A DNA stretch of 64,000 nucleotides from Bin5 sp965221145 (lineage in GTDB: Bacteria; Chloroflexota; Anaerolineae; Caldilineales; Caldilineaceae): assembly GCA_965221145.1 (NCBI GenBank), contig OZ244877.1:1550001-1614000 (forward strand). The letters are read 5' to 3'. The notes under the pieces are model-generated. The model saw nothing but the letters and a program-made list of their open reading frames with translations, made no database searches and was not told where the DNA came from. Each line of letters starts with the position of its first letter. Position 1 is the stretch's first letter. A program made the position numbers and the translations under genes. Below are positions 52,528 to 61,935 of the stretch, one piece after another.

Positions 52528-53694
52528 TCAGGAATCGGCGACGCCCCCGTCGTGGTGACGAGCGAGGTATAAGCTGTACGAGCTTCGGACGGCTACCGAA
52601 CTGAAGTCCGGCGCATGGCGGGCGCAGGCGGCTTCGTCGATCTCTACGCCCAGGCCCGGCTTGTCCGGCGGCAGGATATGGCCGTCCACGACAGGCAGTG
52701 GCTCGTCCACAAACTCGGTCATCGAAAGGGGCATCTCGTCCGGGTCTGCCATCTCCTGAATGACGAAATTGGGCGTTGTGAAATCTACATGAACGCAAGC
52801 GGCGGTCGAGATCGGGCCGTAGGGGTTGTGGGGCGCGAGGCCGGCATAGTAAACCTCCGCCAGTGCGCCAATGCGTCGCACTTCACTGATGCCGCCGGCG
52901 TGGCAGGTGTCCGGCTGCAGCAGACTGGCCGCGCCGGTCTCCAATATCTCGCGGAAGCCCCAGCGGGTAAGGAGGCGCTCGCCGGTGGCGATAGGGATGT
53001 TCGTTGCGCGTGCCACCTGCGCCATAGCCGCCGGGTTTTCCGCCTGCACAGGTTCTTCCATGAAGAACGGTTCATATTGTTCAAAGCGCTGCGCGTAGCG
53101 GATCGCCATCTGGGGCGTAACCCGCCCGTGCATATCCAAGAGGATGTCCACGTCATTGCCGACGGCCTCGCGCACGGCTTTCAGACCGGCCTCGGCTTCA
53201 TCCAGGACGCGCAGCCCGTCCACAATGTTTGTGATTGGCACGGGCACCGTTTTGACGGCGTTCCAGCCCTTGGCCGCCTTCGACTGCGCACTGTCCGCCA
53301 TCTCATCGGGCGTGCTGCCGTGGTAGTGCGTGTACATCCGCACCCGATCCCGCACCTTGCCCCCCAACAGTTCGTATATCGGCTTGCCCGCCTCCTTGCC
53401 TTTGATGTCCCATAGCGCCTGGTCGATGCCGGAGAGGGCGGACAGACCGATAATCCCCTGTCGCCAGAAGCCGCCGCGATAGAGAATCTGCCAGCAACGT
53501 TCCACTTCAAGCGGGTTATCACCCAGTATCATCGGCTCCATATCCTGGACACAACCGGCCACTGCGCGTGGCTTGCCCTCAACGGTTGCCTCCCCCCAGC
53601 CGACAAGGCCCGGCTGATCGGTCTCGACCTTGACAAAGACGAATATGCGGCGCTCTCCTTGAGCGAATATCGATCTGATAGCGGTGATTTTCAT
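52528..53694 (-). CDS. Mandelate racemase/muconate lactonizing-family dehydratase (galactonate-type)
   Basis: The 388-aa enzyme belongs to the enolase superfamily and probably dehydrates a sugar acid such as galactonate. The capping domain covers residues 1-125. Metal ligands are in DILLDMHGRV, FFMEEPV and IATGERLL, all in the barrel. DMHGRV also offers the His expected of the galactonate-dehydratase subgroup. The ATG follows AAGGAAAGGA. It begins 12 bases after the stop of the tRNA-nucleotidyltransferase gene, so the two may share a message. Substrate is not certain. Confidence 0.85.
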   Translation of the reverse strand: MKITAIRSIFAQGERRIFVFVKVETDQPGLVGWGEATVEGKPRAVAGCVQDMEPMILGDNPLEVERCWQILYRGGFWRQGIIGLSALSGIDQALWDIKGKEAGKPIYELLGGKVRDRVRMYTHYHGSTPDEMADSAQSKAAKGWNAVKTVPVPITNIVDGLRVLDEAEAGLKAVREAVGNDVDILLDMHGRVTPQMAIRYAQRFEQYEPFFMEEPVQAENPAAMAQVARATNIPIATGERLLTRWGFREILETGAASLLQPDTCHAGGISEVRRIGALAEVYYAGLAPHNPYGPISTAACVHVDFTTPNFVIQEMADPDEMPLSMTEFVDEPLPVVDGHILPPDKPGLGVEIDEAACARHAPDFSSVAVRSSYSLYLARHHDGGVADS

Positions 53695-53706
53695 CGCGTC
53701 CTTTCC

Positions 53707-56544
53707 TTATGCGGTCGCCAGCTTCTTACGTATCATTTCCTCCGCCAACTGCCATTCTTCTGCGCCCGCTTCGATCTCTCCATCGAGAAGAGCGCTACGC
53801 AACCTGCGCAGAATCTGGCCGTAAAGGGGGCCGGGCGGCAGTCCTAGCTGACGCAGGTCTCTGCCACTTAAGGAAGGGTGAATGTGCCGCCAACTCTGAG
53901 TGTAGCAATGCAGCCGCTCATACAGCAGCGGCTCCCTTTCCAGCAGGGAGAGCAGCAGCCGTGCGGGCGGCTGCGCCTGATCGAGCAGGGCAACGGTAGC
54001 GCTGGGCCGCGCGTGCGGGTCGACCAGTTGTGGCAAGTGCGCCTTCAACAACTGGAGTTGACGCATAAGCCGCCGTGTCTCGCTGCGCAGCTTCAGGCGT
54101 TCGCCCAGCGCCTCTTCGATCTCCGTGGGACCGCCATTGGTTGCACGCTCCGCTGGCAGGAGTTCGTAGATAAGCAGCCCCCAATAGAGCCGTTCGATAG
54201 ACCCGGCTATCCCTTCAAGCGGACCTTCTAGGCGATCCTGTTGCGGCAGCGTGGTCGTCTCTACCGATTGCTGGCGCTCCGTCGCGCAGCCATCGGAGCC
54301 ATTCCCCCCAGCACGATCCTCCTCCCCAAAGGTTGCTGCCAGTATGTTGCGCAGCGCAGCGCTGTTGCGGGCAAAGTCGTCGCAGGGCTGCAAGTCAGGA
54401 TGAATCTTTCTGAGTACGCCCAACTCGCCCAGGCGCAGGATGGCTTCTTCCGGTCTGGCTTCCTGAAAGATGCGATCCAACTCCTGGCGGATGCGCGCCG
54501 CTGTCACCCGCTCGAGCAGCGGCACCGCGTCCAGAAGGTGCTCCTCTGTGCGCGTTTCGATGCGAAAACTGAAACGTTGTTCATAGCGGACGGCGCGCAA
54601 GATACGGGTCGGGTCATCCACAAAACTCAGGCTGTGCAACACCCGCACTTGCCCCGTGCGCAGGTCGGTCAACCCTCCATAGAAGTCCAGCAGATCGCCC
54701 CAGCGGTCCGGCGTCAGAGCGATGGCCAGGGTGTTGATCGAGAAGTCCCGTCGGTGCAGATCCAGCTTTATGCTGCCTTGCTCCACGGTCGGCAGGACGG
54801 TTGGCTCGGTATAGAACTCGGTGCGGGCGGTCACGAAGTCGAGGTGGGGGGGCAGCTGGCTCTGGTCTAGTTGCTCCTCGGACGAAAGCTGCCCAGCGCA
54901 GTTCAGCGGATGCTCGGACTCATCCAGAATCCACTTGGCGGTGCCAAAGCGGGCGTGGGTGACGACCCGTCCGCCACACTGGGCTTGCATTCGTTCGGCC
55001 AAGCGGATCGCGTCGCCCTCGACCACCAGATCCATATCCACTGAACCTGCTCTGCCAGAGGCGTCGACGCGCCCCAGCAGAAGATCGCGCACGAAGCCGC
55101 CGACGACGTATACAGCCTGTCCCATCGCCGCCGCGGTCTCGCCGGCAATCCGTAGAAGTCGATGCTGCGCTGCCGTAAGCGTCTGTTCCAACTCGCGGGT
55201 GACATCCGGGATCTGCGTTGACGCCTCACCGTCCTCCCCCCAGAGTTTGAGCAGATCTGTGCGGGTGACGATGCCGGCCAGTTCGCCCAACGCGTCCACG
55301 ACCGGAATCTGCCCCCACCCGCTTTCGATCATCAACCGATGCAGGGTGCTGATGGGCGCGTTGGCGCTGATGGTGTAGCCGCCCTGACGCATCACCTTGT
55401 GGACGGGCAGCGCGCCGAGCCTGTGGCTGAGCGTGCGGTCTACTTCCCGCCGGGTGAGGATTCCCACCAGCTGGCCAGGGCCGTCGTCGCTCTTGCGCAG
55501 GACGGGAAAGCCTTCATGGCCGTAACGTTGCATCAGTTCCATCGCTGCCGCAACCGACATCTCCTCGTCCAGTATGTGGGGTTGGCCGCGGCTCATGATC
55601 TGGGCGACGGTGGCAGGGGGGCGGGCATGCTCGATGAGCAGGTTGACAATGCATTCCCTGACCTCTGCCAGCGTTTCATCCTGCAACCATGCAGCCGCGG
55701 CGCGTCGGTGTCCGCCGCCGCCGAGCTGCTCGGCGATCTTCCCAACGTTGACGGCGTCGGTGCTGCTGCGGGCCACAACCTGAACATGATCGCCCAGGTT
55801 GACGATAACAAACAGGGCATCCGGGTCGAACAGTTCCCGCAGCGTGCGTGTAAGCCCGCTGAGTTCATCCTGGTAATCGGGGGCGTCAGCGATGGCGAGA
55901 ACGACTTGCTGACCGGCAACGGTGAGGTGCTCGGCCTCTTCTGTCAACCGCTGGGTCAAACGCTGTTGCGCGGCGGTCAGGGGGTAGTGAAGAAAACGGC
56001 GGATCACATCCAGACGCGCGCCCCGCTCCACCAACCAGGCGGCGCAGCGGATGTCCCGGTGCGTGGTGGAGGCGTAGAGCAGGCTGCCGGTGTCCTCGTA
56101 TATGCCAAGCGCCAGCAGCGTGGCGTTCAGTGAAGACAGCCCCATGTTTTGGTGCATCAGCCGCTCGATGAGAAGGGTGGCGTTGGCCCCGGTCGTGTGC
56201 GGTCCCAGCGACTCTTGCCAGACAGCCCAGCCGTGCGGCAGCGGCTGCGCGGCGGAGTGGTGATCGATGACCAAATAGTCGGTGTTTCCGTTCATCCCCT
56301 TGACGGCATTGACATTGCGCGTGTCCATCAGGATCGCCCGCTCGACTTGACCGCGCGGCAGATTCCGAGGCTCAATGAAAGGGAATTGGGTCAAATACAG
56401 CGATAGAAAGCCCTTTACATTGCGCTTCAGATTATGGGGCAGGACGGCCATCGCATCGGGAAATAGCAGCGCCCCGCCCAGCAGAGACGCGATGGCGTCG
56501 AAATCAGCGTGTTCGTGGGTGAGGATGACTGTTTGGCCGCGCAT
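53707..56544 (-). CDS. DHH-CBS-CBS-tRNA nucleotidyltransferase/poly(A) polymerase fusion
   Basis: The product is about 945 aa. Residues 1-300 are a DHH/DHHA1 phosphoesterase: THEHADFDA at the start, DTRNVN, the DHH motif, and GGGGHRRAAAAW. Two CBS domains follow at about 312-440 (VSAAAMELMQRYGHEGFPVL, then APISTLHRLMIESGWGQIPV). The nucleotidyltransferase head has YVVGGFVRDLLLG and the metal pair SVDMDLVVEGDA. A helical tRNA-binding part completes it. It is the long A- or CCA-adding form known from some thermophiles and Deltaproteobacteria. I chose ATG 56544; the longer TTG frame (56619) would start upstream of a promoter. Confidence 0.88.
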   Translation of the reverse strand: MRGQTVILTHEHADFDAIASLLGGALLFPDAMAVLPHNLKRNVKGFLSLYLTQFPFIEPRNLPRGQVERAILMDTRNVNAVKGMNGNTDYLVIDHHSAAQPLPHGWAVWQESLGPHTTGANATLLIERLMHQNMGLSSLNATLLALGIYEDTGSLLYASTTHRDIRCAAWLVERGARLDVIRRFLHYPLTAAQQRLTQRLTEEAEHLTVAGQQVVLAIADAPDYQDELSGLTRTLRELFDPDALFVIVNLGDHVQVVARSSTDAVNVGKIAEQLGGGGHRRAAAAWLQDETLAEVRECIVNLLIEHARPPATVAQIMSRGQPHILDEEMSVAAAMELMQRYGHEGFPVLRKSDDGPGQLVGILTRREVDRTLSHRLGALPVHKVMRQGGYTISANAPISTLHRLMIESGWGQIPVVDALGELAGIVTRTDLLKLWGEDGEASTQIPDVTRELEQTLTAAQHRLLRIAGETAAAMGQAVYVVGGFVRDLLLGRVDASGRAGSVDMDLVVEGDAIRLAERMQAQCGGRVVTHARFGTAKWILDESEHPLNCAGQLSSEEQLDQSQLPPHLDFVTARTEFYTEPTVLPTVEQGSIKLDLHRRDFSINTLAIALTPDRWGDLLDFYGGLTDLRTGQVRVLHSLSFVDDPTRILRAVRYEQRFSFRIETRTEEHLLDAVPLLERVTAARIRQELDRIFQEARPEEAILRLGELGVLRKIHPDLQPCDDFARNSAALRNILAATFGEEDRAGGNGSDGCATERQQSVETTTLPQQDRLEGPLEGIAGSIERLYWGLLIYELLPAERATNGGPTEIEEALGERLKLRSETRRLMRQLQLLKAHLPQLVDPHARPSATVALLDQAQPPARLLLSLLEREPLLYERLHCYTQSWRHIHPSLSGRDLRQLGLPPGPLYGQILRRLRSALLDGEIEAGAEEWQLAEEMIRKKLATA

Positions 56545-56583
56545 CAGCGTCGTCGGGTCGGCGAATGGTCGTAGATGGAATCT

Positions 56584-56613
56584 ACTATACGCCGACCCGA
56601 TGCGGATGCGCAA
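56584..56613 (-). promoter_or_regulatory. Promoter of the DHH-CBS-nucleotidyltransferase gene
   Basis: On the minus strand, TTGCGC (56613-56608) and TATAGT (56589-56584) are 18 bases apart. Transcription near 56577 leaves a leader of about 33 bases to ATG 56544 and rules out the upstream TTG start. Confidence 0.5.
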
Positions 56614-56633
56614 GCACAAAGCTGACCGGCGTG

Positions 56634-56683
56634 CCCGTTGTCTGAATCAGGATTGACCGGATTGAGGGATATTCAGGATAGCC
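56634..56683 (+). repeat. Dispersed intergenic repeat, partial copy
   Basis: GTTGTCTGAATCAGGATTGA, a GGATTG stretch and TATTCAGGATAGCC match the core of 29469-29515 with several changes. It lies between two minus-strand genes. Confidence 0.6.
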
Positions 56684-56716
56684 AACGTCTGAGGCAAGGC
56701 CGCAGGGCCGCGGCGA

Positions 56717-58129
56717 TTACCCATTTTCGGCGCGGCGCATGAGTGCCGATGCCGCGCGGTTGTGGCGCTCGACCAGGCGCGGCAGGTCAATGTGGCGGGG
56801 CGTGCCATCCTCAACCAGAAGGCGCCCGTTGACGAAGGCAAAGTCGACCGGCTGGGGCGAGCAGAAGACGAGCGCGGCCATCGGATCATGCACGGCGCCG
56901 CCGGAAAACGTGGGAGCCGACAGATCGAAGCCGATCACATCGGCAGCCATCCCCGGCACAAGCGCGCCAACATCGTCGCGGCCCAGCACTGCCGCGCCGC
57001 CAAGCGTGGCGATCTCCAGCGCCTCTCTGGCCGTCATCGCCTGGGGATCACCCATCACCCGTTGCAATAGCATTGACTGGCGCACCTCCGCCATCATGTG
57101 GCTGCCATCGTTGCTGGCGCTGCCGTCTACGCCAAGTCCCACTTTCAAGCCCGCGTCGCGCATGGCGCGTATCGGCGCAATGCCGCTTGCAAGCCGCATA
57201 TTGCTCGTTGGACAGTGGGCCACGCCGGTCCCGGTCTGTGCGAACAGACCGATCTCTTTCTGATTGAGATGGACGCAGTGGGCGTGCCAAACGTCGTCGC
57301 CGGTCCAGCCCAGGTGCTCGGCGTAATCTCCAGGCCGATGACCAAACTGCGCCAGGCAGAACTCCTCTTCATCGGCCGTCTCTGCCAGATGCGTGTGAAG
57401 ATGGACATCCATTTTGGGGCCGAAGGAGCGGGCTAAAGCTACGCTCTCCCGCATCAGGTCCGGTGTAACGCTGAAAGGGCTGCACGGGGCCAGCGCGACC
57501 CGGCGCATGGCAAAACGACCGGCGTCGTGAAAGGTCTCGACAACGCGTCGGCAGTCGCTCAAAATTGCGCTTTCGACTTCGGTCACACGATCCGGAGGCA
57601 GACCGCCTTTGCTTTCGCCGAGGCTCATGCTGCCTCTGGCCCCGTGGAAGCGCACCCCGATCTCGTCCGCGGCGGCGAACTGATCGTCAAGGCGCGAGCC
57701 GTTCGGCCACAGGTAGTGGTGATCGCTGCTGCTGGTGCAGCCGCTCAGGAGAAGCTCTGCCAGCGCCATCTGTGTGCTGACATGCACGTCGTCCGGCGTC
57801 AACTCTGCCCAGATCGGATAGAGAGTCTTCAGCCAGTCGAACAGGACTACGTCCTGCGCGGTCGGGATGACACGCGTGAGTGTCTGATAAAAGTGATGGT
57901 GCGTGTTGATGAGGCCGGGCAGGACGATTTTCCCGCGCGCATCGAAATGTACAGTTGAGGAGGGATCCCCGGTGGTTCCCCCCGTATAACGCTCCGGCAG
58001 GTCGGCGGTCGCGCCCACCCAAACGATCTGCGGCCCTTCCATCACCAGCGCGGCGTCCGCAATCTCCTCACGCTTCTGGTTCATTGTTACGAGGCAGGCG
58101 GCGTTTACGATTACTGTAGTGCTGGTCAT
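56717..58129 (-). CDS. 8-oxoguanine deaminase-like amidohydrolase
   Basis: The 470-aa metal-dependent deaminase of the AtzB/TrzN-like group most resembles 8-oxoguanine deaminases, converting 8-oxoguanine to urate. Metal ligands are in PGLINTHHHFYQTLTR, then VHLHTHLAE with the catalytic Glu nearby, WHAHCVHLNQKEI and GLGVDGSASNDGSHM. The subfamily stretch SGCTSSSDHHYLWPNG is present. It may belong with the nucleoside importer at the start of the window as purine salvage, though it is not in that operon. Substrate assignment is by resemblance only. Confidence 0.85.
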   Translation of the reverse strand: MTSTTVIVNAACLVTMNQKREEIADAALVMEGPQIVWVGATADLPERYTGGTTGDPSSTVHFDARGKIVLPGLINTHHHFYQTLTRVIPTAQDVVLFDWLKTLYPIWAELTPDDVHVSTQMALAELLLSGCTSSSDHHYLWPNGSRLDDQFAAADEIGVRFHGARGSMSLGESKGGLPPDRVTEVESAILSDCRRVVETFHDAGRFAMRRVALAPCSPFSVTPDLMRESVALARSFGPKMDVHLHTHLAETADEEEFCLAQFGHRPGDYAEHLGWTGDDVWHAHCVHLNQKEIGLFAQTGTGVAHCPTSNMRLASGIAPIRAMRDAGLKVGLGVDGSASNDGSHMMAEVRQSMLLQRVMGDPQAMTAREALEIATLGGAAVLGRDDVGALVPGMAADVIGFDLSAPTFSGGAVHDPMAALVFCSPQPVDFAFVNGRLLVEDGTPRHIDLPRLVERHNRAASALMRRAENG

Positions 58130-58149
58130 GGGCAGATAGAGATTCCCGT

Positions 58150-59040
58150 TCAGTGCAAGGGGAGGACGCTGGGTGTCATGTTCTCTTCATCCAGCATTGC
58201 CGTCAATTCCGCTGTGGTGAGCGTGCGTTCCTTACCGGCCAGGGCGGTCAGGGCCGCTTCCATCACATTGGTGCCGAAACTTCGTCCATCCAGCCGCGGC
58301 GTAACCGTCACCAGATGAGAAAGGCCCCGCTCCTTGAGCAGGGCCACGTCGTCGTCGGTCGTAGTGTTGGTCACGATCGTCTTGCCTTCCAGACGCGCCG
58401 GCAGATGTTGCTTGATATAATGGAAATCGTCGGCGATGATTGAGGCCCACCGATATTGCCGTTCGAATTTAGGAACGATCTGATCCTGCTTTTCGCCGGT
58501 GGGGTAGATCCATTCGAAGGGCAAGCGGGCCATAATCGGAAGCAGGATTCTGGCCAACAAATGCAGGGCGCTAAGGCTGCGCAAGAAGACGGGGATGCCC
58601 AGACCGAAGGCCAGATCGCCGAAGAGCGGCTCATATCCCATATCGAGAAAGCCGCGCACCATGGCATAACGGCCAACAGCAACGCAGAAGAGCGCACGTT
58701 TGGGGTGGGTGGGCAACCGCTCCTGTAATTGGCGCGCCGTTTGCCGCTCGACAACTGCGCGTATGCCGCCGCCGTCAACCACAGGTGTTTGCACACCGGC
58801 GATAATACTGCGCACCGAGTGGAGCGGGAAGTAGCGGCCGTTCACCTCCAGCCCAAGGTCTGTGCCGCCGAAGCCGAAGGCGTCCACTTGGCCGTCGTAT
58901 TCCAGGAAGAGTTGCCGCATTCGCTTCTGGTCGCCGTCAGCGCCGATCCGCTCCAGCACAATCGGCTCGCCGCGCAAGGTAGTCTCGACGCGCTTATTGC
59001 GCTTGCTGTTGCCCAAGCTGATGGAGACAACCCGCTTCAT
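58150..59040 (-). CDS. Conserved protein, possibly of the quinate 5-dehydrogenase-annotated group
   Basis: The 296-aa product begins MKRVVSISLGNSKRNKRVET, continues YDGQVDAFGFGGTDLGLEVN and has TPVVDGGGIRAVVERQTARQ. From memory, this pattern matches proteins database-labelled quinate 5-dehydrogenase in Anaerolineae and Clostridia. It lacks a canonical Rossmann GxGxxG at the N-terminus, so that label may be wrong. A TNTTTDDDVALLKERGLSHL stretch near the C-terminus looks like a second alpha/beta unit. It lies between the amidohydrolase and alpha-oxoamine synthase genes on the same strand. Confidence 0.6.
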   Translation of the reverse strand: MKRVVSISLGNSKRNKRVETTLRGEPIVLERIGADGDQKRMRQLFLEYDGQVDAFGFGGTDLGLEVNGRYFPLHSVRSIIAGVQTPVVDGGGIRAVVERQTARQLQERLPTHPKRALFCVAVGRYAMVRGFLDMGYEPLFGDLAFGLGIPVFLRSLSALHLLARILLPIMARLPFEWIYPTGEKQDQIVPKFERQYRWASIIADDFHYIKQHLPARLEGKTIVTNTTTDDDVALLKERGLSHLVTVTPRLDGRSFGTNVMEAALTALAGKERTLTTAELTAMLDEENMTPSVLPLH

Positions 59041-59115
59041 TGTGGCTTCGCTTCGGCAGTTTGGGACGAACAGGCAGGAGGGGATGCGCCCCGCCTGCGA
59101 TCTCTGTCAGCGGCC

Positions 59116-60429
59116 TCAGTCGATGACGCCCACATGGCGTCCTGCCTCAATGAAGACACGCAGCGCGAAGTCGATATCTTCGGACGTGTGCGCGGCGGTG
59201 ACGTTAGCCCGCAGGCGTGCGGTGCCTTCCTTAACGGCTGGCGGCAGCACGGGCAGTACAAAGATGCCGTTGTCCTGGCAATACTTTGTCATTGCAAACG
59301 CGCGCTCCTCTGTTCCGACCATGATCGGGACAATCGGCGACTCGGTCCGGCCAGTGTCAAAACCGGCGGCTTGCAGTCCGCTGGTGAACTGCTTCGCATT
59401 GCGGTGGAGAATGCGGTTGCGCTCCGGGCCTTCATCTTCGAGCACGAGGAAACCTTCGGTGATGGCCGCCGCCACCGAGGGCGGCAACGCGGCGCTGAAG
59501 ACGAAGCCACGCGCAGTATGGCGCAGATAGGTGACCATTTTGTTGCTGCCGGCAACATAGCCGCCAATGCCGGGGATTGTCTTGCTGAGCGTGCCCATCT
59601 TCAGATCGATAGAGCCGTACATATCGAAATGCTCTTCAATGCCATGTCCGGTCTTGCCGAGGACGCCGATACTGTGGGCCTCGTCGAGCATCAAGCGTGC
59701 GTTGTAACGGCGGCAGAGGTCGTGCGCTGCGGGCAGATCGAAGATGTCGCCGTCCATCGAGAAGACCGCGTCCGCGATCACGAGCTTGCCCGCACCCTCC
59801 GGCGCGCGGCGCAACTGCTTTTCCAGGTCATCCATGTCATTGTGACGGAAGCGGACAAATTTGCCCCGCGCCAACAGGCAGCCGTCTACGATGCTGGCGT
59901 GATTCCATTTGTCGGAGAAGACCCAGTCGCCACGGCCTACAACCGTGCTGACGGTCGCCAAATTGGTTACATAGCCCGAACTGTAAACGATGGCCTCCTC
60001 GCGTCGGGCGAAATTGGCAATCGTCCGTTCCATTTTGGTGTGCAGATCGAGGGTGCCGCCCAGGATGCGCACTCCGTGGGTACCGGTGCCGTACTTGTCG
60101 GCGGCCGCTTTGGCGGCGGTCACAATGCGTGGATGATTGATCAATCCCAGGTAACTGTAGGTGGCAAACATCAGTTTGCGTTTGCCCTCAGTATGCACCC
60201 AAGGACCCTCCAGCGCATCCACCGGTTGGAAGTAGTAGTAGAGGTCGTAGGCCTTCACCTCTTCCGTGCGCTCCCACCATGCTTCGATTCTCTGCGTTAA
60301 GGGGTCAACATGCTCACCAACGCCGTTCAGGAGGGTTTCGAGGGGTGGAGCTTCGATGGCTGCCGTAGGGATGCCGTCACGATGAATCCCATTCGGCTCC
60401 GGCCCAAGGCGCGTTACCTGATCAACCAT
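59116..60429 (-). CDS. Alpha-oxoamine synthase (BioF/Kbl/SPT-like PLP enzyme)
   Basis: The 437-aa fold-type I PLP enzyme condenses an amino acid with an acyl-CoA. Motifs: SYLGLINHPRIVTAAKAAAD, GTGTHGVRILGGTLDLH, SSGYVTNLATVSTV, the PLP Asp in LMLDEAHSIGVLGKTG, and the Schiff-base Lys in MGTLSKTIPGIGGYVAG. The 50-residue N-terminal extension with the YYYFQPVDALEGP stretch is longer than in BioF or Kbl and recalls serine-palmitoyltransferase-like members. Product (oxononanoate, aminooxobutyrate or ketosphinganine) cannot be decided. I chose ATG 60429, with GAGG nine bases upstream; an ATG at 60444 is in frame. Confidence 0.87.
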   Translation of the reverse strand: MVDQVTRLGPEPNGIHRDGIPTAAIEAPPLETLLNGVGEHVDPLTQRIEAWWERTEEVKAYDLYYYFQPVDALEGPWVHTEGKRKLMFATYSYLGLINHPRIVTAAKAAADKYGTGTHGVRILGGTLDLHTKMERTIANFARREEAIVYSSGYVTNLATVSTVVGRGDWVFSDKWNHASIVDGCLLARGKFVRFRHNDMDDLEKQLRRAPEGAGKLVIADAVFSMDGDIFDLPAAHDLCRRYNARLMLDEAHSIGVLGKTGHGIEEHFDMYGSIDLKMGTLSKTIPGIGGYVAGSNKMVTYLRHTARGFVFSAALPPSVAAAITEGFLVLEDEGPERNRILHRNAKQFTSGLQAAGFDTGRTESPIVPIMVGTEERAFAMTKYCQDNGIFVLPVLPPAVKEGTARLRANVTAAHTSEDIDFALRVFIEAGRHVGVID

Positions 60430-60708
60430 TGTATAAGACCTCATTCTTCGCTACAGTATAATTCACGTATGCAGACATGGCTTTGGGATAAATGAATGGC
60501 CACTATCTGCCTAGCTTTGGGAATCGGGCCAACTGACTGCCAAAGCCGCCCGAGAATAATATCATAGAATTGTATCGCAAAGTAGCCTACTGTGCAAAGT
60601 CTACGAAAGTTGGGTAAGATTTTGCCATTTCGGGCATGAGTAACGTCCTTATGCCCAGCCTTGTAGAAAATCTGTAAGGCTGACGCACAAATCCTTTGGC
60701 GAAACGGA

Positions 60709-61767
60709 ATGATAGAACGGACAGTTGTACTACCGCAAACTGGGCCGGACGCCCCAATCCAACCATATCGGCCCCATCGCTTCCTGCGCAACGGGGACGT
60801 GCAGACGATTCTGGGACGCTATATTCCGGCGGATGCCCGGCTCGTCACTGAAGGTGAGCAGATGATCCTGTTTGACGCCGGTCCCGATCACACGGAAGCC
60901 GATCCAGGGCGGGCTGTGCGTCTGCTCGGATGCTACACGCCGGGCCGAAGCGGGGACGGCGCGCCCACCAGGCCGAGGGGGCTGGTGATGCTGCTACACG
61001 GGTGGGAAGGGGACAGCCATTCAGCCTACAATCTCGTACTGGGCAGCGCGCTGATCCGCGCCGGCTATGATGTCGTGCGGTTGAACATGCGAGATCACGG
61101 GCCGACGCACCACCTGAACAGGGGAATCTTCTATGCCACGCTGATCCAGGAGGTCCATGCGGCTACGCAGCAGGTTGGCCTTCTGGCCGGGGGGAGGCCG
61201 CTCTATCTGATCGGCGCGTCGCTAGGCGGCAACTTCGTCACGCGCATGGCCCTGCGCCACGCCCGCCACCCGATCCCGAATCTGCGCCGGGCCATCGCCA
61301 TCAATCCGGTCCTCAATCCCCGGCGCACCAGCTTCCTTCTCGACACGCACCGGTTTCTGCGCCGCTATTTTCGCAGCTGCTGGCTCGAAACGTTGCGCAA
61401 AAAACAGGCGCTCTTCCCCGAACTCTACGACTTTGCGCCTCTGGCATCGATTCCCACGATTCGGGAGATGAGCGATTGGGTGATCAGACGAATCGGTCCC
61501 TACAGTCATGTCGACGAGTATCTTGACGCATATAGCGTGCAGCCCAGGGAAATCGACGGACTGTCCGTGCCGATATCGATCCTCAGCGCGGCCAACGACC
61601 CGTTGATCCCAGCGGTGGACATTACCGCACTGCCGCCCCATCCACTGCTGCAAGTCCACATTCTGCCATTTGGCGGCCATGTAGGATATAACGATCTCTT
61701 TCCCTTGCGCAATCGCCTGCCGGACCTGGTTGCGCCCCTGCTGGAACAGGACGACAGAACGGGCTGA
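60709..61767 (+). CDS. YheT-type alpha/beta hydrolase
   Basis: The 352-aa hydrolase has the ABHD1/YheT layout. LRNGDVQTILGRYIP opens the domain and LLHGWEGDSHSAYNLVLG gives the oxyanion region. The nucleophile Ser is in LIGASLGGNF, and the catalytic His is in FGGHVGYND near the C-terminus. It probably hydrolyses a short-chain ester or lipid; the substrate is unknown. The start is ATG 60709. The 280 bases upstream hold no gene and no clear promoter. Confidence 0.87.
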   Translation: MIERTVVLPQTGPDAPIQPYRPHRFLRNGDVQTILGRYIPADARLVTEGEQMILFDAGPDHTEADPGRAVRLLGCYTPGRSGDGAPTRPRGLVMLLHGWEGDSHSAYNLVLGSALIRAGYDVVRLNMRDHGPTHHLNRGIFYATLIQEVHAATQQVGLLAGGRPLYLIGASLGGNFVTRMALRHARHPIPNLRRAIAINPVLNPRRTSFLLDTHRFLRRYFRSCWLETLRKKQALFPELYDFAPLASIPTIREMSDWVIRRIGPYSHVDEYLDAYSVQPREIDGLSVPISILSAANDPLIPAVDITALPPHPLLQVHILPFGGHVGYNDLFPLRNRLPDLVAPLLEQDDRTG

Positions 61768-61935
61768 GTCACGGGAGGCAAGAACTGGCCGGTCAATCAG
61801 TAGAGAATTGAGGGGAGAGAGGTGAGGGCTGCACTTTTTCTCCAGGCTGAAAGGTCAGGTATACTGAACCGCGTTCATTGCGAAGGTTCGCAAAGAACTT
61901 CAACCAATCTCCGCCATACGCATTTAAGAAGTACG

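Noticed and set aside
51177..52604. 475-codon open frame on the plus strand opposite coaBC
   Set aside because: Shadow of coaBC; it runs across the gene ends without respect for boundaries and shows no motif.
58729..60300. 523-codon open frame on the plus strand opposite the alpha-oxoamine synthase
   Set aside because: The minus strand has all PLP-enzyme motifs; the plus frame is their shadow.
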